Assembly (NCBI GenBank): GCA_025677825.1
Contig: JAIXMO010000018.1
Span: 248,001-312,000 of the forward strand
Direction: 5' to 3'
Source of the DNA: Helicostylum pulchrum
Taxonomy: Eukaryota; Mucoromycota; Mucoromycetes; Mucorales; Mucoraceae
Length of the DNA stretch: 64,000 bases
Part shown: piece after piece, positions 60,038-64,000 of the stretch
How the letters are laid out: each line of letters begins with the position of its first letter
How positions within the stretch are numbered: position 1 is the first letter of the stretch
The notes under the pieces: model-generated
Told to the model about the DNA's origin: nothing
The model's input: only the letters and a program-made list of their open reading frames with translations
The model's database searches: none
Made by a program: the position numbers and the translations under genes

Positions 60038-63000
60038 TTACAGAGTAGAAGTAGACGGTGATGGTGGCAATACTGGTTCTGAAGAAGCAATATCTTTTTT
60101 CAACTTTAGTAAACTACTATAAGTTTTTAAAAAGTGCTTTGAACAAGTTAAATCGATTGAATTGTTATATAGATACTCTGCCATTTTGGGGTTTTCTAGC
60201 AGTACAGTAAAGTCATTTGGAACCTAAAAACAAGGGGTTAGTATACATACAAAAACGTTATCATTTGTTTACGCATACCTTGATAAAAGTATCATAATAT
60301 TCAATCATGGTAGCTACGACACGAATCTCCCCATGACACAACGACACGTCGACACAAGAAGATGACGATTGCTTTTTATGGCTGTACAGAATATTCGGTG
60401 CCATCACTCTAGCCAAATTCTCAAAATCCATTTTGTTTTCACCGGAATGTTTCGCTACCCAGTTCAACAAACTCAACACCAGCAGTAAAATGTCTCGATT
60501 TACCTTGGGTAGTAAGCAAATGCCGTAGTGAATAAGCGCAATTTTATCGGGGTTATCATTTGACGTCAGGAACAGTTTATGGAGTCGTGTAGTGAGTAAA
60601 GGTTCAGGTAATTCTCGTAAGTATCTCTTTAAAAATGCTGCAAGTTGAATGATGTGCTGGTCTCTAAAGAAATTCAACCAATCATCTCGTTGTTGATGAA
60701 CATCGTCCAGTTGTTCACACATTTCTTTCAGGACGCGAATATTACCGTTTTTTCTAAAAATACCTTCTGTATTCACGTCTAAAAACAAAAAATTAGTCTT
60801 TTATATATTTTGTATATAATAGTTACGAACCTTGGTCTATCATGGCCAATATACAGTCTTTAATAAAGCCAGGTGCATAGGAACTTGACGAAAAGCAAGA
60901 GCCCACGGAAGGACATTGTGTTTTCCAATACTCAAAGTTCTGTATTTCAACCGTCTTTTGTTGTTGTTGACTACTCAAAGAACCGTTACTGATGTTTGAT
61001 AATGAAACGCCAATTTTCTTGTCATTATTATTCCCCAACTGTTGTAAAGTTGCCATATTGTTTTCGTTTGGTGTGAGAATGTGAGTTTTCAGTTTACCCC
61101 AAAGAGAGGAGGATGACTTTTTGTTGTTGTTCTCTAGTAACAGGTCATCTAGTAAAATACAATCATTTACGACATGTGATTCAATATAGAGTACGGCAAT
61201 GTGACGTATAATACAATCTTGCTGCTGTGTTAGATCAGGTAGATAATTAGGAATAGTCCAAATCTGTTGATTGGCAGAAGAAGAAGGAGGTGAAAGTGGT
61301 GGTGTGGTATGCAATTGTTCTACATCTGGAAGAGAGATATATAAAGGTGGTGTAGAAGGGTTGTGTAAGCTATACGATTTTTGATCACGACGACTAGAGA
61401 ATATACTATTTGATCTACTTGGGGTCGTTGACGACGACGACCCATCTTTTTTTGTACGACTTGTAGTAAGTGCTCTACGAATGGTATCGATTCTACTAGT
61501 GTTTTTGGTCATTAAATCAGGTTGCTGCTGCTGCTGCTGATGCTGTTGCTTTTTAGATGTAGATTTCGATCTTTTTAAATTATTTGTAATGTCGGGGTGT
61601 GTGAGTTGATGAATGTTCGATGTACTGTTGACTAGTCTTTTTTGTTGGTGAATTGGAAAGAGAGTGGGTCTAATCATGGTTGGTTTATATACTATTGTTT
61701 CATCAGGTCGTTTTCCTATATTTAGTTGTGTGTAACCCAATATGATTAATACTACAGAAAAAAAAAACAACAAAAAAGTTTACCTTCTTGTGGCTTAATG
61801 TTTAATACAAAAGCTAACCTAGACATGGCTAAATCAATCAATCGTAAATTGTGATTTAAACACGATAAAGTGGTTGGTTGTTTCATTGATTTAGTTGAAT
61901 ATATTTTTAATACTTGATCGATTAAATCATTATCTTGCGTTTTCTAAGTAGAGAGAGGGGGGTTAGTATATAAAGATATAAATGGAAATAAATGATTTTA
62001 TATATATAAATACCAAAATGATTGTTTGCTGTAAACTTAATTTAACGAGATCTCTTGTGTACTGTGATAATACGCTTGCTAGCTTTGTTAAACTTTCAAT
62101 ATTGTGAACGTTTGTTTGACACAAGTTATCGATAAATAACACCAGTTGATCACTTAGTTTTTGAGTAGGTAAATCACACGAAAGATCTACATAAGTGAAG
62201 ATAATATTAGCAAAAAAAAAAAAAAAAGAGGAGTTAATTATTTGTTTACAACATACGAGTAAAATATTTAAAGACTAGGTCTAAAACAGAAAAAATAATA
62301 TTCATTTGACTTGTTAATAATAAACATGATTGGTATTCTTGTTTGTAATCAGACGATTGGTGCAATAAAATAATACTTGATATTATTTTAGATGTAGTGT
62401 CTTCAAAGTTGCTGAATTCTTTCCATATATTACATCTAACGTATTCAATATCATTTTGTATCAACACTAGTTGTTGTTTACTCTTGTAATCAGCTATATA
62501 TATACATAAATAAACAAAAAGTTAAATATATACATACTATGCACTTTAATAAATAAAAAAAAGTGTTTAAATTTACATTGAAGTATAGGTTGAAGATCAA
62601 TTAATTCAACATGCCAATATTTCATAATCATATAACATTCTGGGTGCCACTTTCCGTCAGTATTTACTAAATCCATATATTGATGAAGTACAGCTTGTCC
62701 ACAACCAACACACTCCGTCCCTTTAATTAAAGAATAATGATACCGGCAATAAGGTCGGCCATTGTAATCATACCGTTCAAAAGAATCCTCCTCTTCTTCT
62801 TGTTCTTTAATAATGGTACATGAGGATGGGGGTAAATTTTTAACGATGGTGCAACCAGGACAGTGTAAACAATGGCGATGATATTTATAGTCACCAATCA
62901 CTTCATAATTATCTTTTGTTATTGATTGATTACACTGATGACACTTGAAACTACTTTGTTCATAGTAATCTCTTTCACATACAATTACTGAGGATTCTTC

Positions 63001-63176
63001 ATTTAACATGTAAAATTTATCAATGACTGATATTTGACAAGTCTACAAAATCAGTTTTTTGTTTAGTTATAATTCCTCGTGTGTGTGTATAAAAGATTTT
63101 GGTTTTTTTTTTCTTTTCTCCCAGTAATATATGAATAGCCGCTGTAATATCAACAATCACCGCCGACCGAGGGAAA

Positions 63177-63211
<35 letters not shown>

Positions 63212-63363
63212 TAGTGGCAATAGAATCATTTACTTACGTTACATTTAAAACACTGCTTATGGTATAAATTGCCAACTGCTCGTATTAAAGACGGATCTCC
63301 TCGAATACAAGGTTTCTGACAATTGTAACACTTGTATTCAGACTGAACTTGTTCAAGTGTCAT
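60038..63363 (-). CDS. LIM-domain RhoGAP (Lrg1/Rga-like)
   Basis: Rho-directed GTPase activator for polarity and cell-wall signalling. Exons on the minus strand: 63363-63238, 63042-62577, 62493-62257, 62186-62047, 61943-61784, 61751-60831, 60778-60279 and 60223-60038, 911 residues. N-terminal LIM domains: CYNCQKPCIRGD...HKQCFKCNTCQISV, FKCHQCNQSI...HRHCLHCPGC and ECVGCGQAVL...HPECY. A Ser/Pro-rich middle follows. The RhoGAP domain (from about residue 600) reads VNTEGIFRKNGNIRVLKEMC with the arginine finger, LAAFLKRYLRELPEPLLTTR, and ENLARVMAPNIL. The fourth intron is uncertain: with donor CTC-GTTAAA the frame is intact, whereas the more natural donor further on (TTTTG-GTATTT) needs one extra base near 62041. 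Gene and order are firm; this junction is not. Confidence 0.88.
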
Positions 63364-64000
63364 ATTTTTGATTTATTTTCGTTTAATCGATTGGTTTTTT
63401 TTTATATATAAAAAAGAAGAAGCTTTATCCCTGCTCGAATGAAAAAGAAGAAGAAAAAAAAAAAGAAGAAGAGAAGAGAAGAGAAAAAAAGGGGGGGAAA
63501 GGACCGCATCTTTTTTTGTAGAAAAACTCTGTCGGTGTCTCAAACTACTATAAATAGTATTTCTACTTCTGTCCCTTTATTCTTTTTCTGTAATCTTTAT
63601 CTTTTGACGTGTGTGGCTTTGTTTCCGTAGTATATTGAACTGGGAGCACAACGCTTTATTGTTACTGCTTTTATAGTACGTTATAGAACATAATCAATCC
63701 TGTTAGATCACCAACCCCCAAGTTCTATCTAACACCGCTCTTACCTAACAAAAAAGTGAAGAACAATAGGTAAAATCAAACGAAAAAAAAAAAGAAATCA
63801 AAGAGTTTCCTCTAAATAATCAAGTTTTACTTTCGTCAATTACTGCTTGGGTAATTGAACGAGAGGCCGCTTGTTGAATGGTGTAATACTTTTTTTTTTA
63901 TTATGTTCATAGTATAAACGACACAAAGATAAAACCCATGATCTGTTATAACTTTGTCGATTTTATTAGCTGGTATGTAAGGCTTTTTTTTTTTTTTTTA
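63364..64000. other. Spacer upstream of LIM-RhoGAP, to window end
   Basis: Promoter side of the LIM-RhoGAP gene. Contains TATATATA near 63402 and A-rich and purine-rich tracts near 63440-63500. The plus-strand ORF at 63439-63630 is Lys runs from a purine tract and is not supported. No other gene is visible. Confidence 0.5.

Overview
The window is nuclear DNA of a filamentous early-diverging fungus, most likely Mucoromycota (Mucorales-like). The reasons are strongly AT-rich DNA with long poly-A/poly-T tracts in introns and leaders, small GT-AG introns (about 45-100 nt) in nearly every gene, short intergenic distances, and typical fungal housekeeping genes (Sla1, Vam7-type PX-SNARE, LIM-RhoGAP, Pop3, mitoribosomal mL54/mL57) together with intron-linked factors such as Mago nashi. 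The lineage is an inference; no marker was compared with a database. About two dozen gene models were rebuilt exon by exon from splice sites, reading frame and family similarity recalled from knowledge. All coordinates are manual.

Layout. 1-2.2 kb: gene-poor, with a decayed RuvC-like (TnpB/Fanzor-type) fragment. 2.2-35.6 kb: dense housekeeping block. In order: complex I 23-kDa subunit (+), mitoribosomal RNase III-like mL57 (-), Swi3/Rsc8 chromatin remodeller subunit (+), tRNA methyltransferase Trm7 (-), splicing factor SF3B5 (-), unknown low-complexity protein (+), spermidine synthase (+), SLC35F-like carrier (-), TATA-binding protein (-), PX-SNARE (+), RNA polymerase III Rpc4 (+), GPI de-N-acetylase PIG-L (+), HMG-box protein (+), Mago nashi (-), alpha/beta hydrolase (-), RNase P/MRP Pop3 (-), Rho GTPase (-), symplekin (-), NKAP (+), Sla1 (+), mL54 (-).

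35.6-41.2 kb is an accessory island of transposon debris: two Tc1/mariner-type transposase remnants and several tandem repeats. 41.25-44.8 kb returns to core genes: NSRP1, PKA regulatory subunit, Erd2 KDEL receptor. 44.8-50.8 kb is a second island with a possible zinc-finger transposase fragment, three inverted-repeat (MITE-like) structures, a misplaced rDNA fragment next to a probable broken gene start, a frameshifted ORF of unknown family and a decayed Nar1 (iron-sulphur assembly) pseudogene. Ypt1/Rab1 follows at 50.9-51.7 kb. A third island (51.7-55.8 kb) holds a decayed multi-exon gene whose protein carries a D...ExK nuclease-like pattern and a 30-bp minisatellite. 55.8-64 kb has a Nudix diphosphoinositol phosphatase, a GCIP/cyclin-D1-binding-like protein and a LIM-RhoGAP (Lrg1-like), separated by long poly-A/T-rich spacers.

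How the genes relate. Eukaryotic genes here are not operonic, but many act in RNA biology (Trm7, SF3B5, Mago, Pop3, symplekin, NKAP, NSRP1, Rpc4, TBP) and several in membrane traffic or polarity (Ypt1, PX-SNARE, Erd2, Sla1, Rho, LIM-RhoGAP). The unexplained biology sits in the three islands. I saw no CRISPR array, no tRNA gene and no clear toxin gene.
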